Positions 9,134-17,314 of a DNA stretch of 40,688 bases are shown one piece after another. The stretch's first letter is position 1. Every line of letters starts with the position of its first letter. Below the pieces are notes generated by a model. The model searched no databases and had not been told where the DNA came from. It saw nothing but the letters and a program-made list of their open reading frames with translations. The stretch is from JBGZFC01 sp964631255 (GTDB taxonomy: Bacteria; Bacteroidota; Bacteroidia; Bacteroidales; Dysgonomonadaceae), in the NCBI GenBank assembly GCA_964631255.1, contig CAZVWS010000013.1, positions 1-40,688 of the forward strand, read 5' to 3'. A program made the position numbers and the translations under genes.

Positions 9134-9141
9134 TTACTTTG
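9134..9141 (+). promoter_or_regulatory. Probable -7 box of glyS
   Basis: TTACTTTG differs from TAnnTTTG at one position and is followed by GCATATCC. It would give glyS a leader of about 130 nt. The rest of the 269-bp gap between the divergent flippase and glyS holds no visible gene. Confidence 0.35.
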
Positions 9142-9276
9142 CATATCCAAATCAGTAATTAATACACAGAGAACCTATTTATTGGTCGTGCCACAAAAAA
9201 GCCGGCAAAACAATGAATGTGGTAAACATATTCGGGATATCGCAAACCATATCCGCAACTATTTTTTAAAGAAATT

Positions 9277-10830
9277 ATGGCAAAACAGGAAGACGTTTTC
9301 AAAAAACTTGTATCACACTGCAAAGAGTACGGTTACGTATTTCAATCGAGCGAAATTTATGACGGCTTAGGCGCAGTTTATGACTATGGTCAATATGGCG
9401 TAGAGCTAAAAAATAACATAAAAAAATATTGGTGGGACAGCATGGTGCTCTTGCACGAAAACGTGGTGGGCATTGATTCTGCCATTTTTATGCACCCAAC
9501 TATTTGGAAAGCATCGGGACACGTGGACGCGTTCAACGACCCGTTGATAGATAACAAGGACAGCAAAAAACGCTACCGTGCCGACGTGCTCATAGAAGAC
9601 CATTTGGCTAAGTTTGACGACAAGATGAACAAGGAAGTCGAAAAAGCAACCAAACGCTTCGGCGAAAGTTTTGACGAAGCCATGTTTCGCCAAACCAATC
9701 CGCGTGTATTAGAAAACCAACGCAAAAAAGACGAAATTCATACTCGATTTGCTGCTGCCCTCAACGACAACAATTTGGAGGAGTTACGACAAATCATTAT
9801 CGATTGCGAAATTGTTTGCCCCATCAGTGGCACCAGAAACTGGACAGAAGTGCGACAATTTAACTTGATGTTTGCTACCGAAATGGGTTCAACAGCCGAT
9901 GGTGCGATGAAAGTATATCTTCGTCCCGAAACGGCACAAGGTATTTTTGTAAACTTTCTGAATGTACAAAAAACCGGTCGTATGAAAGTACCATTTGGTA
10001 TCGCACAAATAGGCAAAGCATTTCGCAACGAAATTGTAGCACGCCAATTTATCTTTCGCATGCGCGAATTTGAGCAAATGGAAATGCAGTTTTTTGTGCA
10101 ACCCGGCGAAGAACTCGCGTGGTTCGAAACATGGAAATCGTTTCGCATGCGTTGGCACCAAGCATTGGGGTTTGGAGCACACAAATATCGTTTTCACGAC
10201 CACGACAAACTGGCACACTATGCCAATGCCGCTACCGATATCGAGTTCGAAATGCCATTCGGGTTCAAAGAAGTGGAAGGCATCCACTCGCGAACCGATT
10301 TCGATTTGAGCCAACACGAAAAATTCTCGGGCAAAAAACTGCAATATTTCGACCCCGAAATCAACCAATCTTACATCCCCTACGTGGTGGAAACTTCTAT
10401 CGGGTTAGACAGAATGTTTTTATCCGTATTGGCTGCGTCGTACGAAGAAGAGGTGCTGGAAGGCGGCGACACACGAGTGGTTCTGAAACTACCCGCTGCT
10501 TTGGCTCCCGTGAAAATGGCAGTTTTGCCATTGGTAAAAAAAGATGGATTACCAGAGAAGGCACGCGAAATAATTGACTCGCTCAAGTTCGATTTCTCTT
10601 GTCAGTATGACGAGAAAGACAGCATCGGCAAACGATATCGTCGCCAGGATGCTATTGGTACGCCATTTTGCGTAACCATAGACCACCAAACGCTTACTGA
10701 GAATACGGTAACCATCCGTCATCGCGATTCCATGCAACAAGAACGTGTTTCTATCGATATGCTGCGCGAGACCATAGCCAACGAGGTGGAAATGAAAAAT
10801 TTATTGAAAAAAATAGCCGAAACAGCTTGA
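9277..10830 (+). CDS. glyS: Glycyl-tRNA synthetase, single-chain type
   Basis: This 517-residue class II synthetase charges tRNA-Gly in the cytoplasm. It is the homodimeric, eukaryote-like type, not the separate alpha/beta (GlyQ/GlyS) type. The N-terminal segment FQSSEIYDGLGAVYDYGQYG and the following IDSAIFMHPTIWKASGHV are characteristic. Class II motifs follow: the motif 2 region IAQIGKAFRNEI and, near residues 375-390, the motif 3 region with the conserved arginine (SIGLDRMF). The C-terminal anticodon-binding domain (about 405-500) starts with LPAALAPVKMAVLPL. Length is slightly above 460 because of an insertion between about 100 and 165, which is usual for this type. An FKBP lipoprotein gene follows on the same strand. 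Confidence 0.95.
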   Translation: MAKQEDVFKKLVSHCKEYGYVFQSSEIYDGLGAVYDYGQYGVELKNNIKKYWWDSMVLLHENVVGIDSAIFMHPTIWKASGHVDAFNDPLIDNKDSKKRYRADVLIEDHLAKFDDKMNKEVEKATKRFGESFDEAMFRQTNPRVLENQRKKDEIHTRFAAALNDNNLEELRQIIIDCEIVCPISGTRNWTEVRQFNLMFATEMGSTADGAMKVYLRPETAQGIFVNFLNVQKTGRMKVPFGIAQIGKAFRNEIVARQFIFRMREFEQMEMQFFVQPGEELAWFETWKSFRMRWHQALGFGAHKYRFHDHDKLAHYANAATDIEFEMPFGFKEVEGIHSRTDFDLSQHEKFSGKKLQYFDPEINQSYIPYVVETSIGLDRMFLSVLAASYEEEVLEGGDTRVVLKLPAALAPVKMAVLPLVKKDGLPEKAREIIDSLKFDFSCQYDEKDSIGKRYRRQDAIGTPFCVTIDHQTLTENTVTIRHRDSMQQERVSIDMLRETIANEVEMKNLLKKIAETA

Positions 10831-10973
10831 TTTTCCAATTACAAAAAGCAAAACTAAAACAACCATTCGAAACAAAAACAGATATGAAACAAGCATGTGA
10901 ATCAGTTACACACAAGGACATGATTATTGCGAGTTCCATCTGACCATAATGTAAAAAATAAAAATATAAACAA

Positions 10974-11546
10974 ATGAAATACAACTTAATAACTCTATTT
11001 TCGCTCCTTGCCCTATTGGCATTGGTGTCGTGCAACAAAACTGAAACTTTTGACGACAGATGGAAAATTGAAAACGAAGAACAATTTGCAAAAATTGCTG
11101 CCAATGCAGAATACACCAAATTGGAAACGGAAAGCGGTCAAGGGTTCATCATGTACAAAGTATTGCAAACGGGCGAAGGAGACACGCCTATGTTTACCGA
11201 CCGTGTGAGAGTATTGTACACCGGATGGTACAAAAATATCTGGACAAAACCCGACACCTATACCGACTCTAACAACAACTTCATTACCAATAAAATCATT
11301 TTCGACTCCACGGCAGATCGCAACGATATCCCGAGCATTTTAAACGTTTCCTCTAATGTTGGAGGCACGGGCGGAGGCATCATAGAAGGTTACTCCACTG
11401 CCTTGCAACACATGAAAGAGGGCGATAAATGGGAAATTTGGATTCCATGGAATTTGGCTTATGGCAGCGTAGGACTGGCTCAGGGAAACATTAGAGGCTA
11501 TACCACACTCGTTTTCGAGGTTGAGTTGGTAGAAGTTTTGCGATAA
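10974..11546 (+). CDS. FKBP-type peptidyl-prolyl isomerase, lipoprotein
   Basis: This 190-residue lipoprotein carries one FKBP domain and should help fold proteins in the periplasm. The signal peptide ends in a lipobox LVSC, giving lipidated Cys20. The FKBP core runs from about residue 75 to 189: VRVLYTGWYKN, then IIFDST, the pocket tryptophan within GDKWEIWIPWNLAYGS, and the terminal strand LVFEVELVEV. A Gly-rich insert (SSNVGGTGGGI) replaces the short loop found in minimal FKBPs. The 143 bp after glyS contain no clear promoter, so co-transcription is possible. The stop codon lies only 12 nt from the stop of the convergent PBP4 gene. Confidence 0.87.
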   Translation: MKYNLITLFSLLALLALVSCNKTETFDDRWKIENEEQFAKIAANAEYTKLETESGQGFIMYKVLQTGEGDTPMFTDRVRVLYTGWYKNIWTKPDTYTDSNNNFITNKIIFDSTADRNDIPSILNVSSNVGGTGGGIIEGYSTALQHMKEGDKWEIWIPWNLAYGSVGLAQGNIRGYTTLVFEVELVEVLR

Positions 11547-11558
11547 AAAAGAGAAAAT

Positions 11559-12995
11559 TTACAAGCTCAACAGAAACTGTTCGATGGCACTTCGCACTTG
11601 TGTACGAGTGCCATTAAATTTATTTACCAGAATGGTAAAGGCATACTTTTTGTTGCCATCCAGCAAATAACCCGAATAACACTGCACCCCGCCAATACTG
11701 CCGCTTTTTGCCACAATTTTACCCGAATACTTGGTTTTTCGTAAAAAATTGCGCAACGTGCCTTCTTCCCCGGCTTTGGGCAACGATTGGATAAAGGATG
11801 ACGAATTGCTACTTTTGTTGTGCATATACACCAATAAATCTGTTAGCAGAGCGGCACTCACCGCGTTTTGTGGTGCAAGTCCGCAACCATCTTTCATGAC
11901 CAAAGCATCGGTTGAAATATTTTTACCTTTCCAATACCGTTGTATAAAATCTACTCCTTCGTCCAACGCGTTGCTGTAAATATCCGGGTTGTTGTATCGT
12001 CCGATATTTCGCAACAGATGTTCCGCATAGTGGTTATTACTATTCACGTTTATTTCGCGAATAATCTCTTTCATTGGTCGTGATTGGTGCGAATATATGA
12101 GTTCGCCCACGGCGTAAGGCTGCGTTTTTTGTTTGCTGCATTGCAACGAAATATAATCGGCACGAGCCGTTTTAATTTTTGAAATACGCAAACCCGAACG
12201 TTGCAAATAATCGGACAACGTTTCACCCAAAAATTGTCCCGGATCAGGGATATCGCCTTTTATGCTGAATTGGGTTTTTCCTGCCGGAATATCGCCTCGT
12301 AAAATTCGATGATTCGAAAACGGGATGCCATATATATATCCGTTATCGCGCCCGGTGGTATTGAGTGTCATCCCGTTTTCAAATGTAATTGACTTCATTG
12401 GTGGTTCAGTACGAAGAATTTGCGGGCAGCCGTTGGTGTTGGTCGTGTTGAAAAATAACCGATAGGTATTGTCAAAAACACTGATGCCGTAGGCACCTGA
12501 CGCATAGTAGTTTCCCATATCTATCCAAGTCCATTCGGGCGAAATGCCGTCGTATCCAAACAGGTTGTCGACCACGTAGATGGAGTAATTTGTATTGGTA
12601 TCGAGCACACGTTTGGCAGCATCGGCACTTTGTATAAAAAAAGCATTTGGGTTTCCCTCAAAAGCTTCGCTTGTAAGCGTGGGGTCGCCCGAGCCGATAA
12701 CCAGAATTTGGTTGGCCGAGTTGGCATCCTTAGCGATATCGGTTTTATATCGATAGTTTTCACCAAATACTTCGATAGCAGTGGCGGTAGTTATCAGTTT
12801 GAGAACCGACGCGGGCGTGAGCGATTTTTGCGCATCGTGCGACACTACCACCCTACCCGTTTGCAAATCTACTACAGAAATACCCACCGAAGCATGTTTT
12901 AGAGCAGAATTGCCTAAAAACTTCTGTACAGCCGTTTGCGGGAAAACGGAAGTAAAAAATAGGAAAAAAGCCAAAGAAAAAACCAATCTTTTCAT
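11559..12995 (-). CDS. dacB: D-alanyl-D-alanine carboxypeptidase/endopeptidase (PBP4, family S13)
   Basis: This 478-residue penicillin-binding protein trims peptidoglycan stem peptides or cuts cross-links in the periplasm. The three active-site motifs are present: SxxK as Ser63-Val-Leu-Lys66 (TPASVLKL), SxN as Ser319-Asn-Asn321 (SNNHYAEHL) and KSG at 430-432. The long segment between the first two motifs is the inserted domain that separates family S13 from other low-mass PBPs. Residues 1-19 form the signal peptide (FFTSVFPQ). Length fits PBP4. The start codon is preceded by AAACAG and a heptamer-repeat tract that closely resembles the leader of the DUF4230 gene near 20.5 kb. Confidence 0.93.
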   Translation of the reverse strand: MKRLVFSLAFFLFFTSVFPQTAVQKFLGNSALKHASVGISVVDLQTGRVVVSHDAQKSLTPASVLKLITTATAIEVFGENYRYKTDIAKDANSANQILVIGSGDPTLTSEAFEGNPNAFFIQSADAAKRVLDTNTNYSIYVVDNLFGYDGISPEWTWIDMGNYYASGAYGISVFDNTYRLFFNTTNTNGCPQILRTEPPMKSITFENGMTLNTTGRDNGYIYGIPFSNHRILRGDIPAGKTQFSIKGDIPDPGQFLGETLSDYLQRSGLRISKIKTARADYISLQCSKQKTQPYAVGELIYSHQSRPMKEIIREINVNSNNHYAEHLLRNIGRYNNPDIYSNALDEGVDFIQRYWKGKNISTDALVMKDGCGLAPQNAVSAALLTDLLVYMHNKSSNSSSFIQSLPKAGEEGTLRNFLRKTKYSGKIVAKSGSIGGVQCYSGYLLDGNKKYAFTILVNKFNGTRTQVRSAIEQFLLSL

Positions 12996-13009
12996 CTGTT
13001 TATAATTTT

Positions 13010-13051
13010 AAGAGCCAAGAAACGAGAATCAAGAGCCAAGAAACAAGATAG
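13010..13051. repeat. Six-unit heptamer tract (AAGANNN-like) in the dacB leader
   Basis: Six 7-bp units run in strict register: AAGAGCC, AAGAAAC, GAGAATC, AAGAGCC, AAGAAAC, AAGATAG. The tract begins 15 nt upstream of the minus-strand dacB start, so it would lie in the mRNA leader as NNNTCTT units. Further up, 13060-13085 contains the 10-bp palindrome CGGATATCCG. No gene was seen in this 250-bp gap. Confidence 0.75.
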
Positions 13052-13170
13052 AAGTCTTTCGTTGAGCGACGTCGGATATCCGTCTTCTGACCACAAACAT
13101 CTTCCCTTGTGTCAAAATTCTTGATTTCGCTCATGGGTGTTTCATTCACAAATATTTTTCAATAAAAGTG

Positions 13171-13177
13171 CAAGATA
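13171..13177 (-). promoter_or_regulatory. Possible -7 box of dacB
   Basis: TATCTTG on the minus strand approximates the TAnnTTTG box. If used, it gives dacB a leader of about 170 nt that contains the whole heptamer tract. The match is partial. Confidence 0.25.
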
Positions 13178-13183
13178 CGAAAT

Positions 13184-13216
13184 AATAAAAAAAAGAGCAA
13201 CTTTTTAGGGTTGCCC
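13184..13216 (-). terminator. Terminator after the outer-membrane barrel gene
   Basis: On the minus strand a 7-bp stem with one G-U pair (13210-13216 with 13195-13201) encloses an 8-nt loop and is followed by a run of eight or nine T. It stops the transcript of the 13.2-13.8 kb gene before dacB. Confidence 0.8.
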
Positions 13217-13245
13217 TTTTTTGTATATAAAAATTTGTATCCGAA

Positions 13246-13848
13246 TTAGAATTTGTAACCTACAGAGATGTAAGCGTTTTGGTTTTTCATATCAGAATTT
13301 TCATTCAACTTAACCAGACCCATATCCCAGCCAAGGTCAACCAAGAAAGAACCGAATTCTGCACCAACTCCAAGACCTAAACCGGCATCAAAACGTTGTT
13401 TGAATAATCCGTCATCTCCAAAAGTATCTAATTTAGTATCAACACCTTTTACAGAAGCTTTTCCTGCTACTCCAAAAGCCATATACGGACCGGCGTGGAA
13501 TACGATGCGTGTTCCGGGAGTAACATCCAATTTGTAAGCAAAATGAACGGGAAGTTGAACGTAATAAGCATCTACTGTGCTTTCAACTGTACCAAGAAGA
13601 GGGAAAGTTGACGAATATTTCGCGCCTTTGCTGGTGAAATACAAGCCAGTTTGTAAAGCCATGTTTGATGCAAAATCATAATCGGCTGCAAGTCCAACAT
13701 GGAAACCTATTTTCACATCGCCATTTACATCGCTACCGTAAAAATTGGACATGTTCATTCCACCTTTTACTCCTAAATTCAATTGTGCGCTTGCCGCAGT
13801 AACTATTGCCAACATGGCAACTACCAATGATAATCTCATTTTTTTCAT
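13246..13848 (-). CDS. Small outer-membrane beta-barrel protein
   Basis: This 200-residue protein has a signal peptide (about 1-21, ending ASA) followed by QLNLGVKGGMNMSNF, the usual opening of Bacteroidota barrel proteins of the PorT / OmpX-like domain group. The rest alternates short hydrophobic strands with polar turns, such as YYVQLPVHFAYKL and FDAGLGLGVGAEF, and ends in a strand with a terminal phenylalanine (YISVGYKF), the outer-membrane assembly signal. About eight strands would fit the length. The specific role is unknown. It forms a single-gene unit, with a -7 box at 13951-13958 and a terminator just after the stop. Confidence 0.82.
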   Translation of the reverse strand: MKKMRLSLVVAMLAIVTAASAQLNLGVKGGMNMSNFYGSDVNGDVKIGFHVGLAADYDFASNMALQTGLYFTSKGAKYSSTFPLLGTVESTVDAYYVQLPVHFAYKLDVTPGTRIVFHAGPYMAFGVAGKASVKGVDTKLDTFGDDGLFKQRFDAGLGLGVGAEFGSFLVDLGWDMGLVKLNENSDMKNQNAYISVGYKF

Positions 13849-13950
13849 AATTTCAATTTTTAAAATTAATAATTTAGTTTGTTCAAAATATTGTTGTCTT
13901 TAAAACTTCAAATTAAACAACTGAGTAAATATTTTGTTCGATTGTTTCTG

Positions 13951-13958
13951 CAAAAGTA
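13951..13958 (-). promoter_or_regulatory. -7 box of the outer-membrane barrel gene
   Basis: TACTTTTG on the minus strand matches TAnnTTTG exactly and would give a leader of about 95 nt. No TTTG at standard spacing was seen. Confidence 0.45.
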
Positions 13959-14074
13959 TATTTTATTTGCATTGTGTGGAAAATATTTGCCACCAATTTA
14001 TGTTAAATTAATATTTAGGATGCCACAGCCAATAATTATCAAAACAAAAACGGCAATATTATAGGGTATTTTCG

Positions 14075-14082
14075 TATCTTTG
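14075..14082 (+). promoter_or_regulatory. -7 box of the lptF/G-like - ribBA - kbl operon
   Basis: TATCTTTG matches TAnnTTTG and lies 35 nt before the ATG at 14118. The upstream -33 element is not recognisable. Confidence 0.45.
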
Positions 14083-14117
14083 TTGCTTTATTTTAGCGTA
14101 CTATTTCCGCTACTTCG

Positions 14118-16040
14118 ATGAGAAAAAACTTCTACATAAAAAAGCTATATGGTTACTTGTTAAAGACATATATCCCCTCGTTTTTGATGACGTTCGCGAT
14201 TTGTCTTTTCCTGGTTTTGATGCAATTTTTATGGAAATATATCGAAGATTTTGTGGGCAAAGGATTGGGTATTGGCGTGTTGGGCGAAATGTTTTTGTAT
14301 GCCGCTCTCACCCTTATTCCTTTGGCGTTGCCGCTCTCCATTTTGCTTGCTTCGCTCATGGTTTTTGGTAATTTGGGCGAAACGCTCGAACTTTTATCCA
14401 TCAAATCGGCAGGCATCCCATTGCTAAAAATGATGAAACCACTCATTTTTCTGGTCATTTTTATCAGTATCGGGGCATTTTTCTTTCAAAACAATGCCAT
14501 GCCCAAAATACAATCTAAATTTGTCTCCTTGTTGATTTCTATACGGCAAAAATCGCCCGAACTGGATATCCCCGAAGGAGTTTTCTACAAAGAGATAAGC
14601 GGATACAACGTGTATGTTGGCAAAAAAGACCCCGAAACCGGCATGCTGCACGATGTGCTGATATATGATATGGCAAACGGTTTTCAGAATATGGCAGTTA
14701 TTATTTGCGATTCGGCAAAAATGCACTCGTCAGAAGACAAGCTATCGCTAATTTTCACGATGTACAACGGACAGCAATTTCAAAATTTTACCGAAGGCAC
14801 GGCGCAAACATATACACCTGATTTTGTGCCGTATGCACGCGAGAGTTTCGACCGGAAAACAATGACCATCCATTACGACGACAACTTTAACCGGATGGAC
14901 GAAAACGTGATACAAGAAAACGTTTCTACCAGCTATGCTACCAAAAACATGACACAACTGCAATTTTCTATCGACTCGTTGCAATTGGTGGTTGATAGTG
15001 CCAACGTGGAAGACAGGAAAGTGATGCACGACCACTCGTATCTCAATTTCAGAATTTCTTATGCACGAGATGTCAACAAAAAAGACTCGATAATGGGGTT
15101 GGCAAAAACAATAGCTGTGCAAGGCGATTCACTGTTTGCCGAAAAAAATCTGAAAAACAAAGTAAGCATCTTGCAAAGTGCCTACTCCAAAGCCGAGAGC
15201 AACGGCAACGATTTTCTGTTCAGAACCATGAACAAAAGTTCGCTCAAAAAAACCATAATCCGCTATTGGATAGAGTGGCACAGAAAATTTACCCTGTCGT
15301 TTGCCTGCCTCATCTTCTTTTTTATCGGTGCACCGTTGGGTTCTATCGTGCGCAAAGGCGGCTTGGGTACGCCCATTGTTATATCGGTTATCCTTTTTAT
15401 TGTTTATTATATTCTCGACAACGTGGGCTATAAAATGGCGCGCGACGGCGTTTGGGAACACTGGATTGGCATGTGGTTTAGCTCGTTTATTTTGCTTGGA
15501 TTGGGTATTTTCCTAACCTACAAAGCCATGAACGACTCGGTAATAATGAATAGCGACACGTATCTACATTTCATCAAAAAAATGCTATTCATCAGAGAAA
15601 AAAGAGCTTACACAATGAAAGAAGTCATTATTGACGAACCAAATCCCGAAAAAATATTGCTGCAAGCCAACCAACTTTCGGAAAATATCAACACCTATTT
15701 ACAACAATACTCCAAGCTTTCTTACCAAACATTTTGGAGCGACAACAACTATGCCGAACAGTACGAAAACATAAGAAAAGAACTCGAAAATATACTTTCG
15801 CAACTGTCAAACTCGCGCAAATCGGGCATTATAGAAACAGCAAACCAATATCCCGTTCTCATTGCGCACATCAAACCATTCGCAAAAAACCGCAAGTTGT
15901 CAAACATATTCCGAGTCGTTTTTCCTATCGGATTTGTATTTAAACTATTATCTTTGCCTTTTGAAAAAAGAATTGCAACAGATTTACGACAAATTTTGAA
16001 GAAAAACCAAGACTTGCAAAGCTTATATAAAGAAGAATAA
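14118..16040 (+). CDS. LptF/LptG-family lipopolysaccharide export permease
   Basis: This 640-residue inner-membrane protein belongs to the YjgP/YjgQ (LptF/LptG) family, the permease pair that extracts LPS and passes it to the periplasmic bridge with the ATPase LptB. Three helices lie near the N terminus (about 14-36, 55-80, 105-123) and are followed by a periplasmic region of about 265 residues of jellyroll type. Three more helices lie at about 391-470 (FTLSFACLIFFFIGAPLGS onwards). After the last helix a hydrophilic tail of about 150 residues remains, which the E. coli proteins lack; it probably lies in the cytoplasm. Whether it acts as LptF or LptG cannot be told from sequence alone. The ribBA gene starts 27 bp downstream. 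Confidence 0.88.
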   Translation: MRKNFYIKKLYGYLLKTYIPSFLMTFAICLFLVLMQFLWKYIEDFVGKGLGIGVLGEMFLYAALTLIPLALPLSILLASLMVFGNLGETLELLSIKSAGIPLLKMMKPLIFLVIFISIGAFFFQNNAMPKIQSKFVSLLISIRQKSPELDIPEGVFYKEISGYNVYVGKKDPETGMLHDVLIYDMANGFQNMAVIICDSAKMHSSEDKLSLIFTMYNGQQFQNFTEGTAQTYTPDFVPYARESFDRKTMTIHYDDNFNRMDENVIQENVSTSYATKNMTQLQFSIDSLQLVVDSANVEDRKVMHDHSYLNFRISYARDVNKKDSIMGLAKTIAVQGDSLFAEKNLKNKVSILQSAYSKAESNGNDFLFRTMNKSSLKKTIIRYWIEWHRKFTLSFACLIFFFIGAPLGSIVRKGGLGTPIVISVILFIVYYILDNVGYKMARDGVWEHWIGMWFSSFILLGLGIFLTYKAMNDSVIMNSDTYLHFIKKMLFIREKRAYTMKEVIIDEPNPEKILLQANQLSENINTYLQQYSKLSYQTFWSDNNYAEQYENIRKELENILSQLSNSRKSGIIETANQYPVLIAHIKPFAKNRKLSNIFRVVFPIGFVFKLLSLPFEKRIATDLRQILKKNQDLQSLYKEE

Positions 16041-16067
16041 ATATCAGAAAAAATCATAGAAGAAAAA

Positions 16068-17285
16068 ATGAATGAATTTAAATTGAACACGATTGAAGAA
16101 GCCATCGAAGAGATACGGAATGGAAATTTTGTTATCGTTGTAGATGACGAAGACCGCGAAAACGAAGGCGATTTCATAATTGCCGCCGAGTGCATCACAC
16201 CCGAAAAAGTGAATTTTTTGGAGACACACGGACGCGGACTTATTTGTGCGCCAATCACCAAAGAACGTGCCGAGGAGTTGGATTTGCCCATGATGGTAAC
16301 CAACAACACATCGTGCCACGCCACGCCATTTACCGTGTCTATCGACCTGCTCACGCACGGCTGCACCACCGGCATATCTGCATACGATAGAGCACAAAGC
16401 ATACTCGCTCTTACCAGAAAAGAGACCAAACCCGAAGATTTTGGTCGCCCGGGACACATTTTCCCCCTGCGTGCACAAAACCGAGGCGTCATTCGTCGTG
16501 CAGGACACACCGAAGCTGCTATCGACTTAGCCAGACTGGCAGGGCTGTATCCCGCCGGTGCACTTGCCGAAATCAAAAACGAAGACGGTTCGATGGCTCG
16601 TTTGCCCGAGTTGATGAAACTTGCCAAAGAGCACAACATGAAAATTATTTCGGTTGCTGCGCTCATCAAATACCGATTGGAGACAGAATCGCTTATCCGC
16701 CGGGGCGAAGAGATAAAATTGCCTACGCAATACGGCGATTTCAAACTGATTCCCTACTTGCAAATTTCTAACGAAGTAGAACACGTGGCACTCGTGAAGG
16801 GCGAGTGGGACAAAGACGAATCTATCTTGGTACGCGTACACTCTTCTTGCATTACTGGCGACACGTTCGGCTCCATGCGTTGCGAATGTGGCGAGCAACT
16901 ACACAAAGCACTCGAAATGATTGACAAAGAAGGCAAAGGTGTGCTTATCTACCTCAACCAAGAAGGCAGGGGAATCGGGCTCATGGCAAAAATTGCAGCA
17001 TACAAACTGCAAGAAAACGGCATGGACACCGTGGATGCCAATCTGCACTTAGGCTACCAAGCCGATGAGCGCGATTATGGAGTTGGAGCACAGATATTGA
17101 GAAACTTAGGCATTTCCAAAATGCGTCTGATGACCAACAACCCCGTGAAACGAATCGGATTGGAATCGTACGGATTGGAAGTAACCGAAAACATCCCGTT
17201 AGAGATAAAGCCAAACCAATTCAACGAGTTCTATTTAGAAACCAAACGCAATAAAATGGGACATCTGCTGAAAAATATAAAATAA
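16068..17285 (+). CDS. ribBA: Bifunctional DHBP synthase / GTP cyclohydrolase II
   Basis: This 405-residue cytoplasmic enzyme supplies both precursors of riboflavin. The N-terminal half (about 1-205) makes 3,4-dihydroxy-2-butanone 4-phosphate from ribulose 5-phosphate and shows the acidic loop DDEDRENEGD, then HGRGLICAPI and RRAGHTEAAIDLA. The C-terminal half (about 207-400) opens GTP to the pyrimidine precursor. Its zinc-binding cysteines appear in SSCITGD...MRCECGEQL, followed by EGRGIGL and the terminal TNNPVKRIGLESYG. Both active centres look complete, so both activities are expected. Gaps of 27 and 29 bp to its neighbours indicate an operon. No FMN riboswitch is visible before it, which fits its internal position. 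Confidence 0.95.
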   Translation: MNEFKLNTIEEAIEEIRNGNFVIVVDDEDRENEGDFIIAAECITPEKVNFLETHGRGLICAPITKERAEELDLPMMVTNNTSCHATPFTVSIDLLTHGCTTGISAYDRAQSILALTRKETKPEDFGRPGHIFPLRAQNRGVIRRAGHTEAAIDLARLAGLYPAGALAEIKNEDGSMARLPELMKLAKEHNMKIISVAALIKYRLETESLIRRGEEIKLPTQYGDFKLIPYLQISNEVEHVALVKGEWDKDESILVRVHSSCITGDTFGSMRCECGEQLHKALEMIDKEGKGVLIYLNQEGRGIGLMAKIAAYKLQENGMDTVDANLHLGYQADERDYGVGAQILRNLGISKMRLMTNNPVKRIGLESYGLEVTENIPLEIKPNQFNEFYLETKRNKMGHLLKNIK

Positions 17286-17314
17286 TTTCCATAACAAATA
17301 AAAAACAAAAAATT

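Noticed and set aside
10884..10943. 19-codon ORF between glyS and the FKBP gene
   Set aside because: Too short, with no signal or membrane pattern and no supporting ribosome-site or conservation evidence.
15749..16744. Long antisense ORF (331 codons) across the lptF/G-ribBA junction
   Set aside because: It spans two well-supported genes on the other strand, and its Ser/Arg-rich translation looks like reverse-complement coding.
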